From assembly GCA_030141605.1 (NCBI GenBank), contig JAQGDQ010001181.1:1-57119 (forward strand): a DNA stretch of 57,119 bases, written 5' to 3'. The position numbers and the translations under genes were made by a program. This stretch comes from Tubiluchus corallicola. Lineage: Eukaryota; Priapulida; Priapulimorpha; Priapulimorphida; Tubiluchidae. The first letter of the stretch is position 1, and each line of letters starts with the position of its first letter. The notes beneath the pieces are model-generated. The model saw only the letters and a program-made list of their open reading frames with translations, was not told where the DNA came from and searched no databases. Below are positions 33,571 to 45,589 of the stretch, piece after piece.

Positions 33571-34130
33571 TAAACTCTCACTATAATACAAGCTTTTATC
33601 ACCTAAAGTCCTACTCTCATTACGAATATTCAATTAATTCCATTATAAACTTACTGTAAAACTTGTTTCTTTGACTTTTTTATCACTTCGTTGTTAGCGG
33701 TATTAAATTTGAAGAACCGCCATTTTTCGTTGCGCGAGACGAATGACGTAATGAGTGCAGTCACGATGTCACCAAAGATCAGTAAACAAACATCGGTAAC
33801 CAAAGACGCTTTCTGTACCTCGTACGTTGCTGTGTTTTGTTTCTGTCATTGTTCATTAAATAAACCCTCACTATAATGTAAGCTTTTACAACTTAAAATG
33901 CTACTCTCATTAGGAATATTCAATTTATTTTATAATAAACTTACTGTAAATCTTGTTTCTTTGACTTTTTTATCACTTCGTTGTTAGCGGTATTAAATTT
34001 GAAGAACCGCCATTTTTCGTTGCTCCAGACGAATGACGTAATGAGTGCAGTCACGAGGTCACCAAAGATCAGTAAACAAACATCGGTAACCAAAGACGCT
34101 CTCTGTACCTCGTACGTCATTCTCGCTCGC
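33571..34130. repeat. 290-bp tandem duplication (left arm only)
   Basis: Copies at 33571-33860 and from 33861, both with TGACTTTTTTATCACTTCG, GAATGACGTAATGAGTGCAG and CAAACATCGGTAACCAAAGA. The right arm has a single copy. Confidence 0.5.
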
Positions 34131-34150
34131 TCGCGCCAAAGACACGAACC

Positions 34151-34198
34151 ATGGCGATCTTTTCGGCAATGCACGTGTTCGAGATTCACCAGAAAAAG
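34151..34198 (+). CDS. Candidate first coding exon, 16 codons (uncertain)
   Basis: ACCATGG start context, frame MAIFSAMHVFEIHQKK, then an ideal donor AAG|GTAAGT in phase 0. CRE-like GAATGACGTAATG and a CG-rich stretch lie just upstream. No downstream exon was recognised, and the mirror copy in the right arm has lost the ATG. The protein is unknown. Confidence 0.5.
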
Positions 34199-34380
34199 GT
34201 AAGTTATTTAATTTATAAGTTTATTTTGTTTAATAATGACTATGAATTCTTTGGGAAATCATAAGGTGTCAAAAAACATCAATGTCTGTTGGAATTACAT
34301 AGGCCTTTTAGCAAATACATAAAGACCAAGATGGTAACAAACTATACGTGGTCGTCTCTCGGATGACTTTTGAAATTGCC

Positions 34381-34668
34381 AAATGGTGAAAACTTGATGG
34401 TGAATGTTGAAAAGTGATGAATGAACTAGATGGTTTACCCGAATGAAGTGAGATCCATGTTGGTTCTAACTTATGGCACAAACAACTTGAAGTTTCACAA
34501 AGTTGTCCCGCAAAGGAAATTGTCAAATGGTGAAAACTTGATGGTGAATGTTGAAAAGTGATGAATGAACTAGATGGTTTACCCGAATGAAGTGAGATCC
34601 ATGTTGGTTCTAACTTATGGCACAAACAACTTGAAGTTTCACAAAGTTGTCCGCAAAAGACCCTGTCA
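34381..34668. repeat. 144-bp tandem duplication (left arm only)
   Basis: Copies at 34381-34524 and 34525-34668 are almost identical (AAATGGTGAAAACTTGATGG ... CACAAAGTTGTCC). The right arm carries one copy. Confidence 0.5.
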
Positions 34669-34877
34669 AGTCCGAAAAAAGCACCAATTATTTTCCATGC
34701 AGAACGAATTACGTTGTGTAAACGTTATTAGGAACATGTCAACAAAGGAGCGGAAGTAAATATGCAGACAGCTATTGCCATAGGTAAAATTAATTAACAC
34801 GTGTCAACGCAGATAACAATTGCCAATGGGGGAACTAATTAGTTAATGTCAACCATTCACTAGCATCTGCTTTCTTC

Positions 34878-35165
34878 AGTTTCTTGTACCATGAGACTGG
34901 ATGCCTTTTACACATATTAGGTTTAATAGTTTCTCACTGGTCAGCCTATTGGTCCTTTCTTGTTAACAGAAGCATGAATGGCAAAGATCCTCTGCGCACA
35001 ATAGGCCTAAGCAGTTTTTCACTGGTCAGTCAGTCAGTCGGTCAATGTCATTGCTTTCCTCAGTATATGTTTCTGGACAAAACCTTTTGTACACATTGGG
35101 CCTATGCAGTTTCTCAGTGAGTCAGTCAGTCAGCCAGCCAGTGTCTGAGCGTCATTGCTTTCCTC
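34878..35165. repeat. Diverged ~100-bp tandem units with CAGT runs (left arm)
   Basis: Three units each with a (T)AGTTT(C)TCA-TGGTCAG or GTCAGTCAGTCAG segment and CATTGCTTTCCTC. The mirror is at about 44230-44515. Confidence 0.5.
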
Positions 35166-35336
35166 AATGTCAACTGGTCAAGATATGATACTAAGTTTAT
35201 ACACTGTTTCTCGCTTGATTAGCACTATACAGGCATTATTAGAGCCATGTCATCCCAGTCAGTTTCTTCAGATTAGAGGTGCTTCAGTCCTTCTGTGGAT
35301 TTAAACAACTAATTCCATTTCACCAGATGGTACAGT

Positions 35337-35400
35337 CTAGTCACTCTGGTGGCAACGCACCCGCTTTCCATCTGGGAGATAATGAGTTCGATACTGCAAT
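35337..35400 (+). repeat. tRNA-related sequence (left arm)
   Basis: CGCTTTCCATCTGGGAGATA followed by ATGAGTTCGATACT resembles the anticodon and T arms of a Gly/Glu-type tRNA. Stems are poor, so it is a pseudo-tRNA or SINE piece. The mirror is near 44000-44065. Confidence 0.5.
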
Positions 35401-35602
35401 CTAATCATACTAAAGACTTTAAAAATGGTACCTGCTGTTGCCCTGTCTGACGGGTGGTATTTAGGGTAAAAGTGGGGAAACTAATAATCTCTGTTACGTA
35501 GGTGTGGTTTGTTATCTACAGTCAGCAACAAAAGCCTCATGGCAGGCTTGTGTTGTCTGATGAACTTAAAGCAGAGTTTAAATAAATGTTATTAGCCATT
35601 AT

Positions 35603-35682
35603 TATTATTTTTTATTATTATTATTAGTATTTTTAGTATTATTATTATCATCATCATCATCATCATCATCATTATTATTACA
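35603..35682. repeat. (ATT/ATC)n microsatellite
   Basis: Compound trinucleotide run; the mirror is at 43738-43797 and shorter. Confidence 0.5.
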
Positions 35683-36686
35683 GAAAAAATCTAATTGACA
35701 AAAAACAACAGGCAGCTTCTTTAGTGACACATGGTAATAATTAATATAAAACTATCCTTTTTAAGCAACTCAGCATTATCACCTACAGTATTTCAAAATT
35801 TTGTCATAATTATCCCAAATCTTTTACCACCTTCTGCTTAACAAACCACTAAACCTCTTATTTCATCTTCAAGCTAATTAACGCTGCTCAGAGTGTTAAC
35901 TCAAAATCTCAGAGCAGCAGTGAACCCAGCCTTAGGTGACGTCTCACCGAACCCTGCTGTGTAAGTAACCACCACATCCAGGAAAAAGCAACACTGGAAA
36001 TAATAATGAAATCCCTCTTGTAACCGCTCCATTTCCCATCACACAAAGGCAAACAGGTTCTGTAACTTCTGTTACGTGCATAATCCGCATTAGACGTTTA
36101 TAAACTTGAATTGAATAATAGACGTATTTATTTTAAAATCAACAACTTGAAAAAAACTGACTAGCCTTTCAAGTCGGATTAAAATTGTGATTGATTGGGC
36201 GCAAAACCAATTTTCTTTTCACCTTTAGCCTGTGTGAATATTCTCAACTTCTGCATGCGGGAATTCATTAGAAATTCATCAGTCTACAAAAAGGTGTGTA
36301 GTTTGGACAACAGTATAATCTTTTATCAAGATCACCTGTACATATAGATTACACCTGTATGTATATTTCACTAAATAGGATACCACCTGTATGTAAATCA
36401 GATTAAAATGTATTCACAACTATATTCACTTATATTCGGATCTGTTATCAAAGGGTTTTGTACTACAAAAGTTTATACATATTTGTTCAATTGTTAGCTA
36501 CAGTGCTCGTGCTTACTCACAGAGACAAGTTCTGCTAATTGAGGTAAAGATCTGCTAATTGAATTGAATGGATGTTGATAGCTATAAAAAACTATTCGAT
36601 AGATCATAAGGATTCTAACAGATGCAATATCTGTTCAGTTATTCAAATCAAAAATGCTACACTGTTTACTTTACTACACTTTTTAG

Positions 36687-36818
36687 GTGAGTGTGCGTGT
36701 GCGTGCGTGCGTGCATGTGTGTGTGTGTGCGTGCGTGCATGCGTGCGTGCGTGTGTGTGCACGTGCATGCGTGTGTGTTTGTGTGTGTGTGTGTGTGAGT
36801 GAGTGTGAGAGTGAGTGA
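36687..36818. repeat. (GT)n-type microsatellite (left arm)
   Basis: About 130 bp of GTGTGC/GTGTGT. The mirror at 42405-42738 is ~335 bp, so the arms differ strongly in length here. Confidence 0.5.
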
Positions 36819-37084
36819 CTGAGATTGTGAAAGAGATCATTTAATGCACTTCTGATTTGTTTCTTAAATTTCAAATTTACCATTAATCTGGGCAGCACCA
36901 ACACAAGATTTTCTTCCTGGTGTTGTCCAGAGGCATACCAGTAGTCACAATAAAAATTATACGTATATTACTGTTTTTTCCTTTATAAAATTTGCGTTAA
37001 TTTAATGCTTTTTGTAAAAATTGCTCATTGTATGCTCATGGTAAATCTAGCAATAAATTCTAATCCTTAACATACATATTTCGT

Positions 37085-37417
37085 AAAATAACTTTAGAAA
37101 CATTTTCCCAGGTTGCAAAGAGCTGGAAGTCATCCCTAATGCATGTCAAACTTCAAGTCAACTTAATTTCACGTTTTATGTACTGCAATTTGTCACATTG
37201 TAATTTCCCACTCCATCAAATCTTGAATGACCTCTGTGACCTTAAAATAACCCAACATTTGGCAGTGACAAAACTTTCACATGCAAATTTATGTTTTCTC
37301 AAACACCCCGTACAATACGAGCAACAAGTAGTTTTCAAATTTCTTGCAAAATTATGGAACAGCAATTATCGAAAGCATGTTATTGTTGCTGAGATATTGG
37401 AACTGCAATTAGAATAG
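37085..37417 (+). pseudogene. Unrecognised 92-codon frame, open in left arm, broken in right
   Basis: From ATG 37139 the frame runs 92 codons (start MHVKLQVNLISRFMY, end FKFLAKLWNS...LELQLE). It has no family I recognise; FKFLAKLWNS faintly resembles LINE C-termini. The right-arm copy (about 41784-42062, minus) has an in-frame TAA and several replacements, so the frame is not under obvious constraint. Confidence 0.5.
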
Positions 37418-37969
37418 AAACCACATTAGTAATTGGAACATAAGAAATTGCGAATGCCTAATTTACGAAGCCATATAATTTTCGTTCATTTATGAAAACA
37501 CGGATAATTATTCAACATCGTATCGTGGCCTACTGTAAATTTTGCTAATTTAGACATTTTTTCCGATTTCTAACCCACAACATTCACCTGCTACTCAATT
37601 TACTAAGACTTCATTCCCAAAATAATATATAACTAGCAAATGCCCCGCAAAAAATTTTGCGTATAAACACACGTATAATCAATAATACGCAAACATCCTA
37701 CCAAGTCCACATTTATAACACAAAGCCCGTAACATCCTGCCTACTGTTTGTTTAACTAACGCAAAGCCTGTAGCAACTTTTACTGAATTGAAGTTATAAG
37801 GTTACAGACAGAATACAATGGATGACGTCATAACAATGCCTTTGCGTCAGCAGCTTCTTTTCATTAATTTAATCATAGATTGGTTAGCTGACTTGATGAC
37901 AAATTGGTCCCTCTCTCCTACCCTTCCTCCTCCTACACCCCCTGTAATTCATCTTCTGACTTCTTCGCA

Positions 37970-38090
37970 CTTATACAGCTCTCGAATTTTATAATAATAT
38001 ATGTAATTAATTTTTGCTTTCACCCTGTGCAATGTGAATTTTGAGGAGAAAAATAAAATTGTCTATGTCCATGTTCATGCCCAAAACTGC
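37970..38090 (+). mobile_element. LINE 3' UTR fragment at inner end of left arm
   Basis: Similar to the 3' UTR downstream of the LINE C-terminus at 39885-39998, including TTAATTTTTGCTTT, CAATGTGAATTTTG and AAATAAAATTGTCTATGTCC. It is 5'-truncated. The mirror is at about 41111-41230. Confidence 0.5.
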
Positions 38091-38154
38091 AAGAAGAGAA
38101 GTGGAGCGAATAACGTGAAGAAAAGGTAAGAATCCTCTGCGAAAACCGATAGCA

Positions 38155-38763
38155 ATGCCCACACATACACATACACATCCAAACATATACACATTCAAAC
38201 ACATACACATATGCATTCAAACACATACACATTCAAACACACACGCACACATGCACCCACGCACACACGCACACACACGCATACAAACACATACGTATCC
38301 AAACACATACAAACGCATAAAAACACATAGACATACGCATCCAAACACATACACATACGCATTCAAACACATACACATTCAAACACATAGACATATGCAT
38401 TCACACACATACACATTCAAACACATATACATACACATTCGAACACATACACACGCATTCAAACACATACACACAGCATTCAAACACATACTAGTACGCA
38501 TTCAAACACATACACATACGCATTCAAACACATACACACACGCATGCAAACACATACACACACAGCATTCAAACACATACACACACGCATTCAAACACCT
38601 ATACATGCGCATTCAACCACATACACACAGCATTCAAACACATACACACACGCATTCAAACACATACACACAGCATTCAAACACATACTAGTACGCATTC
38701 AAACACATACACATACGCATTCAAACACATACACATACGCATTCAAACACATACACACACACA
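38155..38763. repeat. Minisatellite with CATTCAAACACATACACA units (left arm)
   Basis: About 20-22-bp units with ATTCAAACACATAC cores. Frames of repeated His-Thr are artefacts. The left arm ends in this array at 38763, followed by spacer sequence starting TTTTTACATGACAA. Confidence 0.5.
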
Positions 38764-39597
38764 GCTTTTTACATGACAATTTTATTAGGTGGTAACACCA
38801 GTGCTGTATGTAGTTGTCTGAGCAGTGAGCACTGGCACGCATATTAGGGTACATAACCCTTAGTCCACAAAACATTTGACGCCTTCTATTAGACGGAAAA
38901 GGAAGTTTTATATTGAAGCTTCTTTAAATTCTTAAAAACAGAGTGATTTTGTAGCATTTGATTTTGACCAATTAGCAATGAGTGAATGTATTAGTCTAGA
39001 TTGTCAGTCAGTGTGTTGGCGGTGGCGTGTGGTTATTAAGAATTTTTAGTTACGCTTGTTTTTAGTGTGAATCTGGTTTATAATTGCATATTAGTTAATT
39101 GTTGGGAAACTAAAAAAAGTTGAATTAAAGGGAAACACCTCACAAATGAAAAAGTCCCACCTTTTCATATTTGCCTACAAGCTGCTACTGTGATAAGAGC
39201 CTGGTCACCAATAATAACAGTGCCTCACTGGCTCATGGGCCTCTGTATAGAGAATCCAGTTAAGCCCTGAATTTCAGTCAAGCATGGTGATTGAATGCTC
39301 ACTGATTACCTCTTGCCTTTTAGCTGTAACTTTTGCTAGGTAAAGTTTTACTAACTGATTGCAAGTAAGTTATTAATTTAATGATTTATTTTGAGACAGA
39401 CTTGTTACTGGTGCACAACGTAGTAATCTTTACTTTGTCTTGACTCAGGTTACCGACATGTACTCCATACCACAGGTGAAAATATCGTGAAGAAAGGACA
39501 GTAAAAGACCAAAAATATGGCCGTGTTCTCACCTGCCCTAAATCAGTGTACATTTAATCTGTAACTAATCTCAATAATTATATCTATAACAATATAA

Positions 39598-39882
39598 TGC
39601 GTATGTGCATGTGTTTGAATGCATATGTGTATGTGTTTGAATGTGTATATGTTTGGATGTGTATGTGTATGTGTTTGAATGTGTATGTGTGGGCATTGTT
39701 ATTGGTTTTATCAGAGGATTCTTACTTTTTCTTCACGTTATTCGCTCCACTTCTCTTCTTGCAGTTTTGAAAATGGACATGGACATAGACAATTTTATTT
39801 TTCTCCCCAAAATTCACATTGCACAGGGTAAAAGCAAAAATTAATTACGTATAATAACATAATCCGAGAACTGTATAACTTA
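39598..39882 (-). repeat. Third copy of the arm-end segment, in the spacer
   Basis: Minisatellite plus downstream segment (TCACGTTATTCGCTCCACTT, TCTTGCAGTTTTG, GACATAGACAATTTTATTTT) in the same orientation as the right arm (40985-41225), with several substitutions. It is the native 3' UTR continuation of the LINE at 39885-39998. Confidence 0.5.
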
Positions 39883-39884
39883 AG

Positions 39885-39998
39885 TTAACTTAAATTAGCC
39901 GCATTTACGACTTCATATGGCAAAGAATTCCACACATTTATAACTGGATAAGCAAAACCGTGTAGACGTACATTGAATCGAACTTGAGGCTTTCTAGG
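39885..39998 (-). mobile_element. LINE reverse-transcriptase C-terminal remnant in the spacer
   Basis: Minus-strand frame RKPQVRFNVRLHGFAYPVIN then VWNSLPYEVVNAANLS and a stop. V-W-N-S-L-P-x-E-V-V-x-A is the common end of Jockey/CR1-type proteins. Its 3' UTR continues leftward into 39598-39882. Confidence 0.5.
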
Positions 39999-40303
39999 CA
40001 ATATCTACACAGGCATCTAATTATTATAGATCTTATCCTGGCTCGGTATTTAGACTATTTGGTAGCTTTCAGCAATTCAGTTTCACTGTTTACCGTGGCC
40101 ATGTTTACTGATCTATCTAGATTTTAAGTAACGCTTCATGTCCGAATAATTGATCCCAGAGATGGAATCCTGGATCATCATAACAATGTTAGCTTTATAG
40201 GTCTGGCATGCGCTGATCAAACCTGCCAATGTGGTGTGCTAATAGTTTAGTATGTATTGGCTTTCACTGGTGCGTGCTATTGTATTTCGTCATATCGCAC
40301 ATT

Positions 40304-41046
40304 GGAATGTGTATGTGTTTGAATGCGTATGTGTATGTGTTTGAATGCGCATGTATAGGTGTTTGAATGCATGTGTGTATGTGTTTGAATGCTGTGTGTG
40401 TATGTGTTTGAATGCGTGTGTGTATGTGTTTGAATGCTGTGTGTGTGTATGTGTTTGAATGCGTATGTGTATGTGTTTGAATGCGTATGTGTATGTGTTT
40501 GAATGCGTACTAGTATGTGTTTGAATGCTGTGTGTATGTGTTTGAATGCGTGTGTGTATGTGTTTGAATGCTGTGTGTATGTGGTTGAATGCGCATGTAT
40601 AGGTGTTTGAATGCGTGTGTGTATGTGTTTGAATGCTGTGTGTGTATGTGTTTGCATGCGTGTGTGTATGTGTTTGAATGCGTATGTGTATGTGTTTGAA
40701 TGCGTACTAGTATGTGTTTGAATGCTGTGTGTATGTGTTTGAATGCGTGTGTATGTGTTCGAATGTGTATGTATATGTGTTTGAATGTGTATGTGTGTGA
40801 ATGCATATGTCTATGTGTTTGAATGTGTATGTGTTTGAATGCGTATGTGTATGTGTTTGGATGCGTATGTCTATGTGTTTTTATGCGTTTGTATGTGTTT
40901 GGATACGTATGTGTTTGTATGCGTGTGTGTGTGTGTGTGCGTGGGTGCATGTGTGCGTGTGTGTTTGAATGTGTATGTGTTTGAATGCATATGTGTATGT
41001 GTTTGAATGTGTATATGTTTGGATGTGTATGTGTATGTGTGGGCAT
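40304..41046. repeat. Minisatellite with TGTGTATGTGTTTGAATG units (right arm)
   Basis: Mirror of 38155-38763, with about 135 bp more of units at the spacer side. Confidence 0.5.
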
Positions 41047-42404
41047 TGCTATCGGTTTTCGCAGAGGATTCTTACCTTTTCTTCACGTTATTCGCTCCAC
41101 TTCTCTTCTTGCAGTTTTGGGCATGAACATGGACATAGACAATTTTATTTTTCTCCTCAAAATTCACATTGCACAGGGTGAAAGCAAAAATTAATTACAT
41201 ATATTATTATAAAATTCGAGAGCTGTATAAGTGCGAAGAAGTCAGAAGATGAATTACAGGGGGTGTAGGAGGAGAAAGGGTAGGAGAGAGGGACCAATTT
41301 GTCATCAAGTCAGCTAACCAATCTATGATTAAATTAATGAAAAGAAGCTGCTGACGCAAAGGCATTGTTATGACGTCATCCATTGTATTCTGTCTGTAAC
41401 CTTATAACTTCAATTCAGTAAAAGCTGCTACAGGCTTTGCGTTAGTTAAACAAACAGTAGGCAGGATGTTACGGGCTTTGTGTTATAAATGAGGACTTGG
41501 TAGGATGTTTGCGTATTATTGATTATACGTGTGTTTATACGCAAAATTTTTTGCGGGGCATTTGCTAGTTATATATTATTTTGGGAATGAAGTCTTAGTA
41601 AATTGAGTAGCAGGTGAATGTTGTGGGTTAGAAATCGGAAAAAATGTCTAAATTAGCAAAATTTACAGTAGCCCACGATACGATGTTGTATAATTATCCG
41701 TGTTTTCATAAATGAACGAAAATTATATGGCTTCGTAAATTAGGCATTCGCAATTTCTTCTGTTCCAATTACTAATGTGGTTTCTATTCTAATTACAGTT
41801 CCAATATCTCAGCAACAATAACATGCTTTCGATAATTACTGTTCCATAATTTTGCAAGAAATTTGTAAGCTACTTGTTGCTCTTATTCTACGGGGAGTTT
41901 GAGAAAACATAAATTTGCATGTGAAAGTTTTGTCACTGCCAAATGTTGGGTTATTTTAAGGTCACAGAGGTCATTCAAGATTTGATGGAGTGGGAAATTA
42001 CAATGTGACAAATTGCAGTACATAAAACGTGAAATTAAGTTGACTTGAAGTTTGACATGCATTAGGGATGACTTCCAGCTCTTTGCAACCTGGGAAAATG
42101 TTTCTAAAGTTATTTTACGAAATATGTATGTTAAGGATTAGAATTTATTGCTAGATTTACCATGAGCATACAATGAGCAATTTTTACAAAAAGCATTAAA
42201 TTAACGCAAATTTTATAAAGGAAAAAACAGTAATATACGTATAATTTTTATTGTGACTACTGGTATGCCTCTGGACAACACCAGGAAGAAAATCTTGTGT
42301 TGGTGCTGCCCAGATTAATGGTAAATTTGAAATTTAAGAAACAAATCAGAAGTGCATTAAATGATCTCTTTCACAATCTCAGTCACTCACTCTCACACTC
42401 ACTC

Positions 42405-42738
42405 ACACACACACACACACACACAAACACACACGCATGCACGTGCACACACACACACACACACGCACGCATGCACGCACGCACACACACACACACAAAC
42501 ACGCGTGCACACACACACACACACTTGCTCACACACATGCACACTCATGCATATGCACACACACACACACACACACACACGTGCACCCACACACACACAC
42601 ACACACACACACTCGCTCACACACATGCACACTCACATGCATATGCACATGCACACACGCACACACACACATGCACACACACACACACACACACATACAC
42701 ACACACGCACAAACACACACACACACACGCACACACAC
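42405..42738. repeat. (CA)n microsatellite (right arm)
   Basis: Long CA run with ATGCA and CTCGCT interruptions, 2.5 times longer than its left-arm mirror. Cys-Val and His-Thr frames are artefacts. Confidence 0.5.
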
Positions 42739-45250
42739 CTAAAAAGTGTAGTAAAGTAAACAGTGTAGCATTTTTGATTTGAATAACTGAACAGGTATTG
42801 CATCTCTTAGAATCCTTATCATCTATCGAATAGTTTTTTATAGCTATCAACATCCATTCTATTCAATTAGCAGATCTTTACCTCAATTAGCAGAATTTGT
42901 CTCTGTGAGTAAGCACGATCACTGTAGCTAACAATTGAACAGACTTTTGCAATACAAAAACCCTTTGATAACAGATCCGAATATAAGTGAATATAGTTGT
43001 GAATACATTTTAATCTGATTTACATACAGGTGGTATCCTATTTAGTGAAATATACATACAGATGTAATCTATATTTACAGGTGATCTTCATAAAAGATTA
43101 TACTGTTGTCCAAACTACACACCTTTTTGTAGACTGATGAATTTCTAACGAATTCCCGCATGCAAAAGTTGAGAATATTCACACATGCTTAAGGTGAAAA
43201 GAAAATTGGTTTTGCGCCCAATCAATCACAATTTTAATCCGACTTGAAAGGCTAGTCAGTTTTTTCAAGTTGTTGATTTTAAAATAAATACGTCTATTAT
43301 TCAATTCAAGTTTATAAACGTCTAATGCGGATTATGCACGTAACAGAAGTTACAGAACCTGTTTGCCTTTGTGTGATGGGAAATGGAGCGGTTACAAGAG
43401 GGATTTCATTATTATTTCCACTGTTGCTTTTTCCTGGATATGGTGGTTACTTACACAGCAGGGTTCGGTGAGACGTCACCTAAGGCTGGGTTCACTGTTG
43501 CTCTGAGATTTTGAGTTAACGCTCTGAGCAGCATTAATTAGCTTGAAGATGAAATAAGAGGTTTAGTGGTTTGTTAAGCAGAAGGTGGTAAAAGACTTGG
43601 GATAATTATGACAAAATTTTGAAATACTGTAGATGATAATGCTGAGTTGCTTAAAAAGGATAGTTTTATTTTAATTATTACCATGTGCCACTAAAGAAGC
43701 TGCCTGTTGTTTTTTGTCAATTAGATTTTTTCTGCAATAATAATGATGATGATGATGATAATAATAATAATAATACTAATAAAATAATAATAATAATGGC
43801 TAATAACTTTTATTTAAACTCTGTTTTAAGTTCATCAGGCAACACAAGCCTGCCATGAGGCTTTTGTTGCTGACTGTAAATACCAAACCACACCTACGTA
43901 ACAGAGATTATTAGTTTCCCCACTTTTACCCTAAATACCACCCGTCAGACAGGGCAACAGCAGGTACCATTTTTAAAGTCTTTAGTATGATTAGATTGCA
44001 GTATCGAACTCATTATCTCCCAGATGGAAAGCGGGTGCGTTGCCACCAGAGTGACTAGACTGTACCATCTGGTGAAATGGAATTAGTTGTTTAAATCCAC
44101 AGAAGGACTGAAGCACCTCTAATCTGAAGAAACTGACTGGGATGACATGGCTCTAATAATGCCTGTATAGTGCTAATCAAGCGAAAAACAGTGTATAAAC
44201 TTAGTATCATATCTTGACCAGTTGACATTGAGGAAAGCAATGACGCTCAGACACTGGCTGGCTGACTGACTGACTCACTGAGAAACTGCATAGGCCCAGT
44301 GTGTACAAAAGGTTTTGTCCAGAAACATATACTGAGGAAAGCAATGACATTGACCGACTGACTGACTGACCAGTGAAAAACTGCTTAGGCCTATTGTGCG
44401 CAGAGGATCTTTGCCATTCATGCTTCTGTTAACAAGAAAGGACCAATAGGCTGACCAGTGAGAAACTATTAAACCTAATATGTATAAAAGGCATCCAGTC
44501 TCATGGTACAAGAAACTGAAGAAAGCAGATGCTAGTGAATGGTTGACATTAACTAATTAGTTCCCCCATTGGCAATTGTTATCTGCGTTGACACGTGTTA
44601 ATTAATTTTACCTATGGCAATAGCTGTCTGCATATTTACTTCCGCTCCTTTGTTGACATGTTCCTAATAACATTTACACAACGTAATTCGTTCTGCATGG
44701 AAAATAATTGGTGCTTTTTTCGGACTTGACAGGGTCTTTTGCGGACAACTTTGTGAAACTTCAAGTTGTTTGTGCGATAAGCTAGAACCAACATAGATCT
44801 CACTTCATTCGGGTGAACCATCTAGTTCATTCATCACTTTTCAACATTCACCATCAAGTTTTCACCATTTGGCAATTTCAAAAGTCATCCGAGAGACGAC
44901 CACGTATAGTTTGTTACCATCTTGGTCTTTATGTATTTGCTAAAAGGCCTATGTGATTCCAACAGACATTGATGTTTTTTGACACCTTATGATTTCCCAA
45001 AGAATTCATAGTCATTATTAAACAAAATAAACTTATAAATTAAATAACTTACCTTTTTCTGGTGAATCTCGAACACGTGCATTGCCGAAAAGATCGCCAA
45101 TTGTTCGTGTCTTCGGCGCGAGTAGAGAAAGCGTCTTTGGTTACCGATGTTTGTTTACTGATCTTTGGTGACCTCGTGACTGCACTTATTACGTCATTCG
45201 TCTGGAGCATGGAAAAATGGCGGTTCTTGAGATTTAATACCGCTAAGAAC

Positions 45251-45448
45251 GAAGTGATAAAAGTGAACGGTGATTGGAACGGAAGTGGTACTGACAAGCC
45301 ACTGGCATAGCAGTGTCTAGTTTTTTTTTGCTGGATTACTGCTGCGTTTACCTGTCTGAAGGCAGATTGCTTTTATTTTAGAATTCTGCCTGCCCAATGT
45401 CTACAATAGACGTGACGGGCGTATGATGATGATGATGAAGTGATAAAA
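45251..45448 (+). mobile_element. SINE-like insertion with 12-bp target duplication (right arm only)
   Basis: The 174-bp insert 45263-45436 is flanked by GAAGTGATAAAA at 45251-45262 and 45437-45448. It ends in (ATG)n, and has TTTTTTTTT and CTGTCTGAAGGCAG internally. The left arm has the empty site (TTTTATCACTTCG) in both of its 290-bp copies. No clear A or B box, so the family is unknown. It gives the right arm a net 186 bp. Confidence 0.5.
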
Positions 45449-45589
45449 AAGTCGAAGAAACAAGTTTTACAGTAAGTTTATAATGGAATTAATTGAATAT
45501 TCGTAATGAGAGTAGGACTTTAGGTGATAAAAGCTTGTATTATAATGAGAGTTTAGTTCGACTTTAAGGCTTAATTGAATAAAATAAAG

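Larger units (their letters stand above)
22089..38763. repeat. Left arm of giant inverted repeat (~16.7 kb)
   Basis: Reverse complement of about 40304-57119. Corresponding positions add up to about 79,200-79,213 from 22 to 32 kb, rise to 79,395-79,425 between 34.5 and 37 kb because of indels, and return to 79,201 at 38.0-38.76 kb. Parts with no other entry (22100-23980, 24060-25335, 25977-27420, 29427-30880, 31190-32560, 32930-33570, 35170-36680, 36820-37970) hold no recognised gene; short frames there match no family I know. Confidence 0.5.
38764..40303. other. Spacer between the inverted arms
   Basis: About 1.54 kb. 38764-39597 is unique and shows no recognisable feature. 39598-39882 is a third, diverged copy of the arm end. 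39885-39998 is a LINE coding remnant. 39999-40303 shows nothing recognised. Confidence 0.5.

Noticed and set aside
38155-38691. 178-codon frame of repeated His-Thr-Asn (and its mirror 40510-41046)
   Set aside because: Translation of a minisatellite; several frames and both strands are open across it.
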